64,000 nt of DNA, taken from the NCBI GenBank assembly GCA_026707735.1, contig JAPOWH010000012.1, positions 1 through 64,000 on the forward strand, read 5' to 3'. A program made the translations under genes and the position numbers. The notes below the pieces were generated by a model. That model was given only the letters and a program-made list of their open reading frames with translations. It was not told the DNA's origin and did not search any database. Positions 7,884-14,709 of this stretch are shown in pieces. The stretch comes from Gammaproteobacteria bacterium. Its GTDB lineage: Bacteria; Pseudomonadota; Gammaproteobacteria; Pseudomonadales; Azotimanducaceae. The stretch's first letter is position 1. Each line of letters opens with the position of its first letter.

Positions 7884-8786
7884 GTGCCTGACTACGATTT
7901 TGTACTGACTGAACGAACCGGCACGGACGACCGTGTGGGAGTCGTTATTTTGAACCGTCCCGAAAAACTGAACGCTTTGTCACAGGAATTGCTTTACGAC
8001 TTTAACGAAGCGCTTCACGACATGGAGGCGGATGATTCGATTCGGGTGATTATTGTCAAGGGAGCGGGACGAGCGTTTAGTGCTGGCTACGATCTGACAC
8101 CTGCGGGAGGACGAGGAGCTGACGCGGTTGTTCGAAGATTTCGGGGCGCAGATTCGAAGGGTCGTCGTTTGATGATGGGTATTCGCACGGGAATGCAACA
8201 AATTACTGACATCCACATGTATTTCTGGAATATGGCAAAGGTGACTATTGCTCAAGTTCATGGCTATGCGATTGCTGGAGGTTGTGAAGTGGCCATGATG
8301 GCGGATCTAGTGGTTGCGGCGGACGACGCTCAGTTGGGACACCCTGGATGCCGGGGCTTGGGTACCTCACGCACCGGTGTGATTTGGCCTCTTGTTATGG
8401 GCATGCGTAAGGCCAAGGAGTTGTATTACATGGGTGAAAACGTCACGGGTACCGAGGCGGAAAAGATTGGCATGATCAACTACGCCTGGCCAGGTGATGA
8501 ACTGGAGGATCGAACGGTTGCATTTGCCGATCGACTAGCCAACATGACAGCTGACCATCTTGCAATTCTCAAGGTCAACATGAACCGCTTCTACGAGAAC
8601 ATGGGAATTTACTCGTCCGTTCGCAGTAGCACAGACCTTGACGCAGCTGGGCAAAGTACCGGCTCTAGCTATACCTGGCAGGATCACATGCGCGAAGGCG
8701 GACTCAAACATGCGCTCGCTTGGCGCGATGGCATGTATCGAGACAACGACTGGTACAAGTACCCTACGAAGAAAGACGACGAATAA
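7884..8786 (+). CDS. Enoyl-CoA hydratase/isomerase (crotonase) family protein
   Basis: A 300-residue crotonase-fold protein. GVVILNRPEKLNALS opens the family, GAGRAFSAGYDLTP forms the first oxyanion-hole loop, and HGYAIAGGCEVAMMADLVVA forms the second. PGCRGLGTSR follows in the region that carries catalytic acids in hydratases. It acts on a CoA thioester, in fatty-acid or aromatic degradation, but the substrate cannot be read. The start is GTG at 7884, seven bases behind AGGGGAG (7871-7877). The C-terminus is longer than in minimal crotonases (about 260). It is followed by a TrmH-family gene 42 bases on. Confidence 0.88.
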   Translation: MPDYDFVLTERTGTDDRVGVVILNRPEKLNALSQELLYDFNEALHDMEADDSIRVIIVKGAGRAFSAGYDLTPAGGRGADAVVRRFRGADSKGRRLMMGIRTGMQQITDIHMYFWNMAKVTIAQVHGYAIAGGCEVAMMADLVVAADDAQLGHPGCRGLGTSRTGVIWPLVMGMRKAKELYYMGENVTGTEAEKIGMINYAWPGDELEDRTVAFADRLANMTADHLAILKVNMNRFYENMGIYSSVRSSTDLDAAGQSTGSSYTWQDHMREGGLKHALAWRDGMYRDNDWYKYPTKKDDE

Positions 8787-8828
8787 ACTGGGTGCACAAT
8801 TGGAGGAGCACCAATACTGTAGGTCGCA

Positions 8829-9644
8829 TTGCGTAGAGTAGAGAGCCTCAAGAATCCAAGTGTCAAGTTGGCCTTGAGCCTGCGGGACAAGCGAAAAAGG
8901 ACCAGTCAGGGTCTGTTTCTCATTGAGGGCCAACGGGAACTGCAACGGGCGGCTGAAGCCGGACTGCCAGTCGATCTAGTGATTGTTGACGAGTCTCGAA
9001 CTAGCGAGCCAGAAATTTCAGGCATCCTTGCTCAAGTGCAGAGACACTGCGATGCAGAGGTTCTGTCAGCAAACCATGCTGTGATGGAACGGGTCTGCGT
9101 AAGAGGAGTAGATGCTGTTGCTATCGCCATAGCGCCGATGTATTCATTGGATCTTTCCAGACTGAAAGTACAAGAGAATGCCCTATTTCTAGTAGCTGCT
9201 GGGATTGAAAAGCCTGGAAACTTAGGAACCATCCTTCGTTCGGCGGACGCCGCAGGGGCAACTGGCGTAATCGTGTGCGACGAAGTAACGGACATCTTTA
9301 ATCCAAACGTTATACGTGCCAGCCTTGGAACCTTGTTTTCAGTTCCAGTGGCACGAACTACATTTGCGAAGCTTCTCCAGTGGGCGAGGGGTCACAGCAT
9401 TTCTCTCGTCGCTGCTTCCCCAGAATCAGCTACACCGTATACCCGTGCTGACTACACGAAATCCGTAGGATTGATTATTGGCAATGAAGCACAAGGACTT
9501 CGCAAGGATTGGTTGGACAAAGTGGACGTTGTAGTTAGTCTTCCGCAACTTGGGCAAGCAGACTCCCTCAACGCTGCTATGGCCTCGACGCTAATGGTGT
9601 TTGAAGCGCGCCGTCAACGAGATCTAGAAAGAACACCGTGTTAA
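8829..9644 (+). CDS. TrmH-family (SPOUT) RNA 2'-O-ribose methyltransferase
   Basis: A 271-residue protein with an N-terminal RNA-binding substrate domain (SLKNPSVKLALSLRDKRKR, EGQRELQRAAEAG) and a C-terminal SPOUT domain. It has all three TrmH motifs: IEKPGNLGTILRSADAAGA, GLIIGNEAQGLRKDWL and VSLPQLGQADSLNAAMASTL, which form the trefoil knot that binds S-adenosylmethionine. By family it methylates ribose 2'-OH in rRNA or tRNA, with 23S rRNA most likely. The TTG start at 8829 is chosen for family alignment. No clear Shine-Dalgarno is seen, and coupling to the gene upstream is possible. Confidence 0.88.
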   Translation: MRRVESLKNPSVKLALSLRDKRKRTSQGLFLIEGQRELQRAAEAGLPVDLVIVDESRTSEPEISGILAQVQRHCDAEVLSANHAVMERVCVRGVDAVAIAIAPMYSLDLSRLKVQENALFLVAAGIEKPGNLGTILRSADAAGATGVIVCDEVTDIFNPNVIRASLGTLFSVPVARTTFAKLLQWARGHSISLVAASPESATPYTRADYTKSVGLIIGNEAQGLRKDWLDKVDVVVSLPQLGQADSLNAAMASTLMVFEARRQRDLERTPC

Positions 9645-9763
9645 CGCCGTTTAGTAATTGGTCGCCGCGTGTAGAAGAGACACTTGGCAGCGGTAGATTC
9701 CCACCAACAGACAATAACGTGTCGCCCTCGACATCGGAGTTGAGTCAACTAGCACAGTGGGTT

Positions 9764-10156
9764 CTACAACAGTGAGACACCGTTAACGCGGGCTGCCCTT
9801 TTGTCAAACGAGTACATCGAACGCGCTGACAATCGTTCGGCGGCGGCAAGAATCATCAGGTCGGAGAAATCAGCACTAGACGCAAGGTATTGAAACGCCG
9901 CCCGAAAAGCATCGTCGCCTTCTTCGACAAGGAAGACGTCAGTCGCAACAAGCTCCATCAATGTCGTCGCGATTTGGTTGCGAGAAAAGCCATAGGCTCG
10001 TTCCAGAACCCAAACTAGCTCGACGATTACTTCGCGACAGATGAATGCCCGATTGTCAGGGGCAAGGGAACTCAGTAGTGCTTTGGCGGCCTCTGCTTGT
10101 ACCTCGTTGTCGCGCACAAGATAGCGAACGAGGACATTGGTGTCGAGTGCGATCAT
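9764..10156 (-). CDS. vapC: VapC-type PIN-domain ribonuclease toxin
   Basis: A 130-residue PIN domain. The acidic active-site residues are in place: ALDTNVLVRYL at the N-terminus, REVIVELVWVLE (Glu), FSDLMILAAAERL (Asp), and YSFDKRAAR (Asp) near the end. VapC toxins cut tRNA or rRNA with Mg2+. The gene overlaps the preceding antitoxin gene by four bases (ATGA), so the pair is translationally coupled. Confidence 0.92.
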   Translation of the reverse strand: MIALDTNVLVRYLVRDNEVQAEAAKALLSSLAPDNRAFICREVIVELVWVLERAYGFSRNQIATTLMELVATDVFLVEEGDDAFRAAFQYLASSADFSDLMILAAAERLSARSMYSFDKRAARVNGVSLL

Positions 10157-10386
10157 TCACTAGCGGCGCTATCGGCAACTGCTTCATGCATCTCTTCCAC
10201 AGTGACTACAGCGCCTTCATAGTGCAGGACACCAAACAACCGACTGACTGGACGAATAGGCAGAATGCGAACTTCACTATCCGAAATGATGTATCGCACG
10301 CGATCTCCTGCCTGCACTCCGAGTGACTCTCGTACAGCTTTGGGTAGCGTAGTTTGTCCCTTCTTGGTAATAGTCGATTCGATCAT
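10153..10386 (-). CDS. vapB: VapB-type antitoxin (AbrB/MazE swapped-hairpin fold)
   Basis: A 77-residue protein starting IESTITKKGQTTLPKAVRES, the classic AbrB/SpoVT DNA-binding swapped-hairpin motif. A C-terminal tail (TVEEMHEAVADSAASE) typically wraps the toxin. It binds VapC and represses the operon. The 242 bases upstream (10387-10628) hold no convincing gene. The start region TTATACAAGATGCC is AT-rich and is the likely promoter. Confidence 0.9.
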   Translation of the reverse strand: MIESTITKKGQTTLPKAVRESLGVQAGDRVRYIISDSEVRILPIRPVSRLFGVLHYEGAVVTVEEMHEAVADSAASE

Positions 10387-10628
10387 TACTATGCCAATTT
10401 AACTCGCATTACATTATACAAGATGCCTTACTTAATGACTAATTGTAAGGAAACTTCCTCAGATTGTCACAATGAAATAGAGTATTCGTCGTTGCAGCCA
10501 ATACCCGAGCACGTGCATTTAATGTCCAGGTGTACAACCGCATCTCGCGTTGTTGGCTCTATTGGGGGAGATTTACGTCGAGCGTAACTCCTTGGGATGC
10601 AGGAAAACGCGATCACGCTGACAGATTC

Positions 10629-11411
10629 CTACCGCGAGGCTTTGATGGGAAGCCGCCGTGGTTTGCGTTCTTTGTCGAGAGAATGGTCCCATATGGAGTC
10701 TTCGTTCAGTGAGTAGACGTAGCGATAGGAGAAAGGTCGCTTCCTGAATATTGTGTTGTCGTTGTCAAGGAGCTGAGTGCCAAAGTCTTTGTCGTAGACC
10801 GCAACAAGCGCATGGTGTTCGCGCGCTTTACGGTCGTACACAATCATGATGCGCAAATTGGTCGGATCGAACCCTAACAATTTGAGAAGCGCATACTTTG
10901 ACGTAGCGTAGTCCTCGCAATCCCCTCCACGGTCTAGAAACTCCAATAGCGTTGACCATTGCTGGCGCTTTAGCAAACGATAATCATCATATTCTCGATA
11001 GCTCCGTCCGTCTCGATGGTAGCGCCGTTTCCGATTGATATAGTGGTTAACAAGGGTGAGCTGTTTTTTCGGGGAAAGGGTTCGTCCGCGGAGAATCAAT
11101 CGACGTAGTGGCTTCATTCGCCTTGTACAGTTCTCTTCTAAGTCCAGACAATTCTCAATTTGCTCGTGTTCCTCAATTGCACGCAGCATGGTTTCATGCC
11201 AATCCGGTAGCAAGCTCGAAGAGCCCACCAGCTCCGATCCTTCATCGAAATTAAACGTGGTTTCGCCGCTAGACACTGGCGAAGTTTCCGCATACAAGCC
11301 CGGCATTAGAAACACGGCAATAGAAAAACTTATTAATGCCCGCGAAATTGGGTAGTGTCGCAGTTTGACTTTGGTCGCCCGACCATATAGTCTTGGCAGC
11401 GGGGAGGACAT
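10629..11411 (-). CDS. Transglutaminase-like cysteine peptidase (BTLCP family), 5' end replaced by transposon insertion
   Basis: The catalytic region has GGDCEDYATSKYALLKLLGF (Cys), EHHALVAVYDKDFG (His) and LLDNDNT (Asp), the triad of bacterial transglutaminase-like cysteine proteinases such as LapG, which act in the periplasm. A signal peptide begins at ISRALISFSIAVFLMPGLYA. The first 21 residues of the present ORF are encoded by the end of the 6.4-kb mobile element. The original start, an ATG at 17772-17774 on the minus strand, lies on the other side of the element. Removing the element and one 6-bp duplication restores MSISRALISFSIAV in frame. The fused ORF stays open but has lost its promoter and ribosome site and carries a charged extension before the signal peptide. 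It may be silent. Confidence 0.8.
   Translation of the reverse strand: MSSPLPRLYGRATKVKLRHYPISRALISFSIAVFLMPGLYAETSPVSSGETTFNFDEGSELVGSSSLLPDWHETMLRAIEEHEQIENCLDLEENCTRRMKPLRRLILRGRTLSPKKQLTLVNHYINRKRRYHRDGRSYREYDDYRLLKRQQWSTLLEFLDRGGDCEDYATSKYALLKLLGFDPTNLRIMIVYDRKAREHHALVAVYDKDFGTQLLDNDNTIFRKRPFSYRYVYSLNEDSIWDHSLDKERKPRRLPIKASR
11344..11349. repeat. Target-site duplication, left copy (GAAATT)
   Basis: GAAATT abuts the outer left terminal repeat and is repeated exactly at 17764-17769, directly after the right terminal repeat. Collapsing the two copies restores an unbroken host reading frame, which confirms that this is a 6-bp target duplication. Confidence 0.85.
11350..11374 (+). repeat. 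Outer left terminal inverted repeat
   Basis: GGGTAGTGTCGCAGTTTGAC followed by TTTGG. It matches the right end at 18 of the first 20 positions, differing at two bases (TCG versus CCT). It directly follows the GAAATT target duplication. Confidence 0.8.
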
Positions 11412-11426
11412 TATACCGTAAAAATG

Positions 11427-11450
11427 GGGTAGTGCCTCAGTTTGACTTTG
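11427..11450 (+). repeat. Inner copy of the left terminal repeat
   Basis: GGGTAGTGCCTCAGTTTGAC then TTTG. It is identical to the right end over 20 bases, thus a better match than the outer copy 77 bases away. It may be the functional end, or the relic of nested insertion. The following bases to 11818 hold no convincing gene. An imperfect dyad CTAAAGG...CCTTTAG lies near 11663-11686. Confidence 0.7.
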
Positions 11451-11818
11451 GGGCGAGAGAGAAGGGTAGACTTACAGCCTACCCTTTCCACAACCTTCCG
11501 GAATTTCGAGTCCCAGAAGAACTGCTAAAGCTACCCGAGGGGAAATTTCTCCTGCGAAACTGACTCATTCCACTCTTGGCTCCGTAGTCATAAGAGCACA
11601 AGTGAGTTCCATTTCCAACGAATATCTTAAATATCGCATACCCAAAAGAAGATACGCGCAACTAAAGGTCTTCTAACCCCTTTAGTTCTCTCGCTGCTGG
11701 AACGCTAAAGTCTCTTGGCTTTTTGCTTAATTTCCGCGAGATTGATCCAAACAAGTTTTCATAGAAAACCTCCTTGTACCAAAATATAGTGGAGAGCACT
11801 GGGCTTTAAGAAGTAGAT

Positions 11819-11845
11819 GTGGCTGGGGGCACAACCCCCAGCCAC
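11819..11845 (+). other. Strong hairpin just ahead of an extended Shine-Dalgarno
   Basis: An 11-bp perfect stem GTGGCTGGGGG / CCCCCAGCCAC with loop CACAA. No T tract follows, so it is not a simple terminator. Five bases later comes AAGGAGGTGAT. It could block upstream transcription read-through or protect the transcript. Confidence 0.55.
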
Positions 11846-11866
11846 TAACAAGGAGGTGATTAATCA

Positions 11867-11914
11867 ATGAAGGGATTGCCCGTGAAAACCATTGAGAGCC
11901 ATCCTATAACATAG
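11867..11914 (+). CDS. 15-residue micro-ORF with near-perfect ribosome site
   Basis: ATG at 11867 follows AAGGAGGTGAT (11850-11860), which is fully complementary to the 3' end of 16S rRNA. The encoded peptide is MKGLPVKTIESHPIT. It is followed at once by the two-hairpin module at 11916. No similarity is recognised. It could be a leader or regulatory peptide, or chance, but the ribosome site is exceptionally strong. Confidence 0.4.
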   Translation: MKGLPVKTIESHPIT

Positions 11915-11915
11915 C

Positions 11916-11995
11916 TTGGGCTAGAAGTTCTAATTAACTTCTAGCCCAACGTACTTCGGGGTGGCTATTGCATCTACTCAAGAACCACCCTTTTT
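11916..11995 (+). ncRNA. Two-hairpin module, copy 1
   Basis: First hairpin: 14-bp perfect stem TTGGGCTAGAAGTT / AACTTCTAGCCCAA with a 6-base loop (11916-11949). Second hairpin: GGGTGG (11959-11964) / CCACCC (11985-11990) around a 20-base loop containing TGCATCTACTCA, then TTTTT. A related copy at 13275-13349 changes the stem bases in a compensatory way. It sits between a rightward micro-ORF and the leftward transposase gene and overlaps the transposase 3' end. It is at least a terminator-like 3' element on the plus strand, and possibly a functional structured RNA. Confidence 0.55.
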
Positions 11996-12840
11996 GCGCG
12001 GCTGGTTCGTGGTCGGTATTTCGTGCCTTTAGTTGGTCCCGGTTTCTTGGGTTGAGGTTCATTAGCATCAATAAGGTCTACAAGCATAGGGAAATCATAG
12101 AGTGTGTCGGTCAGCCCGGCATAGAGGGCGGGTGGCATACGGAGGGTTTGGTGGATTCGGATAAAGTTGTAGTAGACCATGAAGAGGTGCATTGAGGCTT
12201 TGTGATTGGCAACTATTTTGGAGAAAGCGTTGGTCTTGCGCGAGTAGCGACGGTTCGCCATTCTGATTGTCAGATTATGTCGCTCGACATAAGCGGTGGA
12301 GTGGTCGCTGGTAGTGCCTTTGCGGATTTGCTGGAGTTGAATCGGACTATCCAGGTCCAGAAATAGCAGACAGAACGCGACCCAGTAGGCTTCGAGCTTG
12401 TCGGTACAGATAGACAGCATAGTCTCGCCGAACTTTATTCGCAACTTCAAATCCTCAAAGAAACCGATTGCTGAAACCGAATCTCGGCGTTTGGCGATTC
12501 GATAAGACAGTAGAACTTTCGAGTGCGCGTCGATGGCGGTGAAGGTCCAGATACTGCCCATACCCTCCTCAGCGGGTGGTGCGACCAATGTTTCCGTTCT
12601 AATTGTCCGATCCTTGGCATACACAAATGACCAGAGTTCATCACATTGCACGTCAGTAGTTATGGGCACATTGCGGACATGTTCGTTGTGAAATTGTCGG
12701 CAGGTCTCGCCAGCAGCAACTAGTAGTTTGTTGACGGTGTTGATACTAACAGCTTCGAGACGGGCGATGGAACGCATGGAGACACCTTCACACAGAAGGT
12801 GCAGAATCTTGGCGCGTTTAGCTTTAGAAAGTTTGTTCAT
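11974..12840 (-). CDS. IS1-family-type DDE transposase
   Basis: A 288-residue protein. The N-terminal helix-turn-helix (KRAKILHLLCEGVSMRSIAR, then LEAVSINTVNKLL) recognises ends. The RNase-H-fold part has CDELWSFVYAKD and FTAIDAHSKVLLSYR, with the acidic residues of the catalytic site. The IS1 signature YVERHNLTIRMANRRYSRKT and NAFSKIVANHKAS precedes YYNFIRIHQTLR. IS1 proper makes its transposase by frameshifting from two ORFs. Here a single ORF encodes it, as in other IS1 subgroups. The C-terminal basic tail (KPGPTKGTKYRPRTSRAKR) is extra. It is the only recombination gene in the element. Confidence 0.9.
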   Translation of the reverse strand: MNKLSKAKRAKILHLLCEGVSMRSIARLEAVSINTVNKLLVAAGETCRQFHNEHVRNVPITTDVQCDELWSFVYAKDRTIRTETLVAPPAEEGMGSIWTFTAIDAHSKVLLSYRIAKRRDSVSAIGFFEDLKLRIKFGETMLSICTDKLEAYWVAFCLLFLDLDSPIQLQQIRKGTTSDHSTAYVERHNLTIRMANRRYSRKTNAFSKIVANHKASMHLFMVYYNFIRIHQTLRMPPALYAGLTDTLYDFPMLVDLIDANEPQPKKPGPTKGTKYRPRTSRAKRVVLE

Positions 12841-12846
12841 ACCTTG

Positions 12847-12874
12847 ATTGTACTTACCTAGAAGGGAAAGTCAA
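12847..12874 (-). promoter_or_regulatory. Sigma-70 promoter of the transposase gene, predicted leaderless
   Basis: On the minus strand TTGACT (12874-12869) and TACAAT (12852-12847) are 16 bases apart. The ATG begins at 12840, six bases after the -10 box, which places the expected transcription start on or next to the A of ATG. Confidence 0.65.
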
Positions 12875-12970
12875 GTACATTTCGGCAATTAAATCAAACT
12901 TTTACGTCCTTTGGGATTGATTACAGACGTACCGAGGAATTTTGTGCGGCGGTAGCCGTCTAAAGGAGGT

Positions 12971-13000
12971 GCCCCGTACTCGCAGAATCGAGTACGGGGC
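12971..13000 (+). other. Strong hairpin directly behind a Shine-Dalgarno-like sequence
   Basis: A perfect 12-bp stem GCCCCGTACTCG / CGAGTACGGGGC with loop CAGAAT, immediately preceded by TAAAGGAGGT (12961-12970). It lies upstream of the 75-residue gene at 13032. The pairing of an extended Shine-Dalgarno with a hairpin also occurs at 11819-11860, in the opposite order. Confidence 0.5.
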
Positions 13001-13031
13001 GAACGCAACTTTAACTCACATAGGTACTTAA

Positions 13032-13259
13032 ATGACTTACTCGGAAATCATTAACAAGCTAAAGCCACGTTATACAGGCGATGGTACAAGCCACATTGTG
13101 CTTAATGAAACTCACGAAAGTCAGCCAGAGTTCCAGACACGGTATATCGCAACAATCGTTCATGCCCAAACTCTAGCCAACACATATAGTATTCCAGTTC
13201 ATATCGTGTTTCCGGAGGAGAGACACTGGCGTTGTGTAACTCCCACACTGGTTTGGTAG
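13032..13259 (+). CDS. Small hypothetical protein (75 aa), element cargo
   Basis: MTYSEIINKLKPRYTGDGTS begins a soluble protein with no membrane segment. It ends FPEERHWRCVTPTLVW. I recognise no family. Support for being coding comes from the open frame filling the space between two hairpin elements and from a downstream structured 3' element shared with another position of the mobile element. The ribosome site is weak (AGGT near 13021), so start confidence is modest. Confidence 0.5.
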   Translation: MTYSEIINKLKPRYTGDGTSHIVLNETHESQPEFQTRYIATIVHAQTLANTYSIPVHIVFPEERHWRCVTPTLVW

Positions 13260-13274
13260 TCAGCCCATAACGAA

Positions 13275-13349
13275 GCATGGGCTAGGAGTGTTGTTAACTT
13301 CTAGCCCATGCACCCAAGGGAGGCAACTGCGTCTACTCAGGAACCTCCT
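13275..13349 (+). ncRNA. Two-hairpin module, copy 2
   Basis: First hairpin: GCATGGGCTAGGAGT (13275-13289) / ACTTCTAGCCCATGC (13297-13311), 15 bp with one G.T pair. Second: GGGAGG (13318-13323) / CCTCCT (13344-13349) around a 20-base loop with TGCGTCTACTCA. Compared with copy 1 at 11916, the middle pair of the second stem is A-T instead of T-A, and a pair near the base of the first stem is A-T instead of T-A. The structure is therefore conserved while the sequence changes. Like copy 1, it lies between a rightward and a leftward gene. Confidence 0.55.
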
Positions 13350-13379
13350 AATATATGGTCAGCCATATAACCAGCCGAG

Positions 13380-13619
13380 TCAGTGGCTACGTTCCTCGAT
13401 ATTGTCGGCTTCGGCCAGGGCACCTGTCAACTTGGGGTGCAGGGTGGCCGATGGTCGCCATTTGTCCTGATCGCCGTTGACTCGGACGGCCAGTCGGTAG
13501 CCGGAACGGGTCTTGCGACTCCAAGGTTGGATGTAGTAGTTGTACTTCCGACCAGTGGCGTAGCGGTACAGTCGCCGTTCGCCATAGTGCCAGCGCAGTT
13601 TGCGACTCTTGATAGTCAT
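13380..13619 (-). CDS. Small basic hypothetical protein (79 aa), element cargo
   Basis: The sequence starts MTIKSRKLRWHYGERRLYRY and is rich in Arg, Lys, Tyr and Trp, suggesting a nucleic-acid-binding protein (inference). It continues YYIQPWSRKTRSGYRLAVRV. AGAGGA lies four bases upstream of ATG 13619. The overlapping plus-strand frame (13383-13643) lacks such support and is taken as a shadow. No family recognised. Confidence 0.5.
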   Translation of the reverse strand: MTIKSRKLRWHYGERRLYRYATGRKYNYYIQPWSRKTRSGYRLAVRVNGDQDKWRPSATLHPKLTGALAEADNIEERSH

Positions 13620-13767
13620 GGTTTCCTCTACTTGTGGCGATGAGGGATGGATTATAGGAGGCCATGTACTGCGTAGTGTCAGGCACCACCCCTCACCGCT
13701 CGATTGATTGTACGACGTTTGCTAGTCAGGATACTCGAATTGGTATTGCGTGTGCTACAATCATGGA

Positions 13768-13859
13768 GCAAATTTCATCTGACCACAGGTCGGGTCGCTT
13801 GTCCCATACAACAGCCATTTGGCGAAAGGACGAGGATTCCGCTATCAGGTGAAATTTGC
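13768..13859. ncRNA. Candidate multi-stem structured RNA or DNA element
   Basis: A 15-bp closing stem GCAAATTTCATCTGA (13768-13782) / TCAGGTGAAATTTGC (13845-13859), with one G.T pair, encloses a second stem CTTGTCC (13798-13804) / GGACGAG (13828-13834) and a small third one GCCATTTGGC (13814-13823). No long open frame with a ribosome site crosses it convincingly. Strand and role are unknown. The order of nested stems is what one expects for a folded RNA. Confidence 0.45.
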
Positions 13860-13863
13860 AACG

Positions 13864-13880
13864 GCCCGACACCTTCGGGC
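13864..13880 (+). other. Short GC hairpin between structured element and next gene
   Basis: GCCCGA / TCGGGC with loop CACCT, directly after the structured element and 35 bases upstream of the ATG at 13916. There is no T tract, so it could be a transcript end or a 5' leader structure. Confidence 0.4.
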
Positions 13881-13915
13881 GCTGAGCTTGCAACTCAACT
13901 TGATAGGAGACTCCT

Positions 13916-14146
13916 ATGGCTCTGGCTTCCTACGGCTTACCCATCGAACTCACGTGCGACGACATGCGTGACATTCGCCGAGGTTATTACGAGTACACAT
14001 CGCACACATCAACACTCGATGGCTCCCCAAAGGTCAACCTTGGTCAAATCATCCAACGGGCGCAACTTCCGCTTGAGGAGGGTTTGCGCTTCTTAGGTTA
14101 CAACTTCCCGGAGGGGAGTGCCGAACCGCTAGCTAGCTCCGAATAG
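13916..14146 (+). CDS. Small hypothetical protein (76 aa), element cargo
   Basis: ATG 13916 follows a good AGGAG. The protein starts MALASYGLPIELTCDDMRDI and includes an Ile-Ile-Gln helix and LEEGLRFLGYNFPEG. It is acidic at the end. No family recognised. Its stop TAG shares its last base with the GTG start of the next gene, which points to translational coupling and supports both genes. Confidence 0.6.
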   Translation: MALASYGLPIELTCDDMRDIRRGYYEYTSHTSTLDGSPKVNLGQIIQRAQLPLEEGLRFLGYNFPEGSAEPLASSE

Positions 14147-14691
14147 TGGTGGCTAGCGGGCGCGTGATTGCGGCGGTCGCAATCCTTTACGCAGTCGGAA
14201 TGGCGGTTGCGGATGCAGACGACAATGATCTAAACGAGGTTGAGAATGTGCGCGAGTACGGGGCGTGCAAGGTCTTTGATCGGGTCGATGCGTTCACGGA
14301 TAAGCGGGTGGTCAACTTGCGGTGCAAGACTGAGAAAGCCTTGTTGCACATGTCCATACCACCAGTGGGTTTCCCGACGATGACGTTGGCCATAACTGAC
14401 AAGGTCGTGTCCAGTGCGGATGGCAAGGTGCAGGTTGACTACCGCATTGGCGATCACGAGGGTCAGTCGCGGACGGTCGCTTACAAGACGACGGACAAGA
14501 CGAGCCAGGTCTCGATACAGGAGTTGCTGGCTGAGGATTGGCTTGAGGAGCTACGGGATTCGGATCGGGTCATCTTTCGCTACGATGGTGCGTCGGGCAA
14601 GATTGACTTGACCAATTCGGCGCAACTAGCCAGCGATCTTCAGTCGCGGGTTCGAGTGAGCAAGGCTGAAGCCAAAGCGCGGTCCAGTTAG
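14146..14691 (+). CDS. Secreted hypothetical protein (181 aa), element cargo
   Basis: The N-terminus (GRVIAAVAILYAVGMAVADA) looks like a signal peptide with an Ala-rich cleavage region. The mature part is polar and beta-rich, with two cysteines (GACKVFDR, LRCKTEKA), and ends in a charged helix. It overlaps the preceding stop by one base (TAGTG), and a second GTG follows at 14149. No family recognised. A periplasmic or surface role is inferred from the signal only. Confidence 0.6.
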   Translation: MVASGRVIAAVAILYAVGMAVADADDNDLNEVENVREYGACKVFDRVDAFTDKRVVNLRCKTEKALLHMSIPPVGFPTMTLAITDKVVSSADGKVQVDYRIGDHEGQSRTVAYKTTDKTSQVSIQELLAEDWLEELRDSDRVIFRYDGASGKIDLTNSAQLASDLQSRVRVSKAEAKARSS

Positions 14692-14709
14692 ACGGCGAGG
14701 AGACACAGA

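Noticed and set aside
11479-11661. 60-codon minus-strand frame near the left end of the mobile element
   Set aside because: TTG start without ribosome site and low-complexity Ser-Gly content; no support.
13768-13859. Hammerhead ribozyme (a GAAA lies in the inner stem region)
   Set aside because: The conserved CUGAUGA core is not present and the helix arrangement does not fit.
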